Translations under genes and position numbers: made by a program
Notes under the pieces: model-generated
Databases searched by the model: none
Told to the model about the DNA's origin: nothing
What the model saw: only the letters and a program-made list of their open reading frames with translations
Source: Ralstonia sp. UBA689
GTDB lineage: Bacteria; Pseudomonadota; Gammaproteobacteria; Burkholderiales; Burkholderiaceae
Length of the DNA stretch: 64,000 nt
Assembly (NCBI RefSeq): GCF_002298975.1
Contig: NZ_DBMV01000021.1
Location: 62,001-126,000, forward strand
Reading direction: 5' to 3'
In this document: piece by piece, positions 62,638 through 64,000 of the stretch
Layout: the number at the start of each line of letters is the position of its first letter
Position numbering within the stretch: the first letter of the stretch is position 1

Positions 62638-64000
62638 GCGAGTCAAACTCGATCCGGACGATGCAACGCCGCTGGATGTCTACACGACATTGATGGCACA
62701 TAGCGCATCGGACTATCCAAGAGGGGATTGCCTGCCGTGCGGTGCCACCATCCGCATGGGGTTCTTCTTCGATGCTTTTGGACGGCACCGCGATGTGGAT
62801 GACAAGACCAGCTCGCAATACTCCAACATCTGCAGGCTGTGGGAAGCGCATCGAACCATGGTGGATAAGCGCAGACCAGTCAATCAGTTTTGGCTCCGCT
62901 TCTATTACTCAGGCCTTGGCACGCCGCTCAACGAAGATGCGGAGTCCAATGCGTGGATCAACGCGGCGGTGGCGGCAGCCAAACTCGGTGCCAAGCAAGG
63001 TCAAAAGACCGCAAAGGCGGTTGGCGAGTCTGTGGGGCGGGCCAAGGGAGTGCCAGAGAAACTTGATGTCGCAAAAAGAGTAAAGAAAGCGGGGCAGGAT
63101 GCTGCCAAAGATTTTTCCTTCAGACCGATCGCCCAAGCGTACCAAGATTTCCGCAAGGACATCGAGAACGTCCCCCGAATGGCGCGCCGCATTACCAATG
63201 TCCTGGGCGCCTCACCAGAGCGAATCTGGGAGCGCACCAAGGCGGGCGGGGTTGCGCTGTACCGCAACGTCAAGAAGGACATCAAAACGAATCCTCTGAA
63301 GGTCGCGCAAACCGTGGCGCGCCAGCTTTTCACAGGCATCGTGGCTGAAAACGTCGCAATCGTGCGCGACAACGCCGTGATGGCGGAATACTTTGGCACC
63401 GGGGTCGATACCCGACTGATCTCCGCCAAGGATCAGTTTGAGGAAGCTTATAAGGCGGTCAAGGCACAGATGCCGAAGGTCCGACGGATCGAGGTCTCGG
63501 TATTTGGTGCGGACCGGGGCTGCGTGCTCGCTCGCGCCTTCATCAATGATCTTGAAAAGAAATACAAGCGCAAAGATGACACCGATCTGGCAATTGAGGG
63601 TGTGGAAATTCAGATCAAGTTTCTGGGCTTGCTCGATGCCGTGTCTTCCATCATGTCGGAAGAAACGGGCAATCTGATTGGGATGATTCCATACCTCGGA
63701 ACCATCAAGGCGAACTATAAAGATCGGCAGATGGCGGTGCCCGCCAGCGTGAAGCGCTGTGTGCACTTTGCCGCCGCTCACGAGATGCGCTTCTACCAGC
63801 GACTGGATAGTCTGGAAAAGACACGGGGCGAACAGATTCTTTACCCGGGCACCAGCACCGATGTGGTGGGTGGTGCGCCCAACGGGTCGCTCGGCTTTCA
63901 CGCCGAGTTGATGCGCATGCCATTACGCGACATGCTGATCGAGGCGGTCAAGGCGGGCACTGCCATGGACACGATGGAGGATCTGTATGTCTACAAGAAC
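62630..64000 (+). CDS. Tle1-like DUF2235 phospholipase effector, truncated by the window end; catalytic Ser replaced
   Basis: At least 457 residues of a DUF2235 (Tle1-type) effector are visible and the frame is still open. The first core strand has FFFDAFG (45-51) where the family has F-F-D-G-T-G. The nucleophile elbow is VFGADRG (291-297), so Asp295 stands where the family has Ser (G-x-S-x-G). FLGLLDAV (331-338) and HFAAAHE (379-385) fit the family, while YPGTSTDVVGG (405-415) lacks the usual His. The region 100-270 is an insertion rich in Lys. Hydrolase activity is therefore uncertain. Its start overlaps the second DUF3304 gene by eight bases. Confidence 0.8.
   Translation, partial: MNERVKLDPDDATPLDVYTTLMAHSASDYPRGDCLPCGATIRMGFFFDAFGRHRDVDDKTSSQYSNICRLWEAHRTMVDKRRPVNQFWLRFYYSGLGTPLNEDAESNAWINAAVAAAKLGAKQGQKTAKAVGESVGRAKGVPEKLDVAKRVKKAGQDAAKDFSFRPIAQAYQDFRKDIENVPRMARRITNVLGASPERIWERTKAGGVALYRNVKKDIKTNPLKVAQTVARQLFTGIVAENVAIVRDNAVMAEYFGTGVDTRLISAKDQFEEAYKAVKAQMPKVRRIEVSVFGADRGCVLARAFINDLEKKYKRKDDTDLAIEGVEIQIKFLGLLDAVSSIMSEETGNLIGMIPYLGTIKANYKDRQMAVPASVKRCVHFAAAHEMRFYQRLDSLEKTRGEQILYPGTSTDVVGGAPNGSLGFHAELMRMPLRDMLIEAVKAGTAMDTMEDLYVYKN

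Overview
The window looks like chromosome (or chromid) of a high-GC beta-proteobacterium of the Ralstonia/Burkholderiaceae type. The evidence is the style and order of the housekeeping genes (trmJ, cysE, lpxH, ppiB, ppiA, cysS, accA, tilS, lysC) and a type VI secretion locus of the proteobacterial kind. The genus is inferred, since no rRNA or other species marker is present.

Region 1 (1-11150) is conserved core: tRNA methylation, cysteine synthesis, lipid A synthesis, peptidyl-prolyl isomerases, cysteinyl-tRNA synthetase, a 3-methyladenine glycosylase, acetyl-CoA carboxylase alpha, tRNA-Ile lysidine synthetase and aspartokinase. It ends in a tRNA-Ser(GCU) gene with a clear promoter and terminator.

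Region 2 (about 11.2-33.5 kb) is accessory DNA that starts exactly behind the tRNA-Ser gene. It begins as a mobilizable element with an AlpA-like regulator, a DUF3987 protein, a TraK-like protein, a broken inovirus Gp2-type gene and a MobA/MobL relaxase; no integrase is seen. Next come defence-type genes: a small ExK nuclease-like protein with a Ski2-like helicase (Hachiman-like), then a secreted HNH protein, a GIY-YIG protein and a type III restriction-modification pair (mod, res). Two related small genes lie either side of this nuclease group.

Region 3 (about 33.7-46.9 kb) is a second accessory block, almost all on the minus strand. It has lipoproteins, an XRE regulator with a likely operator, and a run of plasmid/ICE-type genes (DUF4942, DUF6878, an endonuclease IV-like TIM barrel, a Gp3-like protein, a YqaJ exonuclease, DUF932). 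Four of its genes carry the same short hairpin motif about 30 nt before the start codon, and many are followed by GC-rich hairpins. The motif is the most unexplained structure in the window.

Region 4 (47-64 kb) is a type VI secretion system. Minus-strand tssK-tssL-ompA-like-hcp-clpV-tssE and plus-strand tssB-tssC-vgrG diverge from a 0.6 kb control region. Behind vgrG is a cargo module: a DUF4123 adaptor, two tandem DUF3304 lipoproteins (possible immunity proteins) and a Tle1-like DUF2235 effector that runs off the window and has Asp where the family has its catalytic Ser. TssA, F, G, J and M are not in the window.
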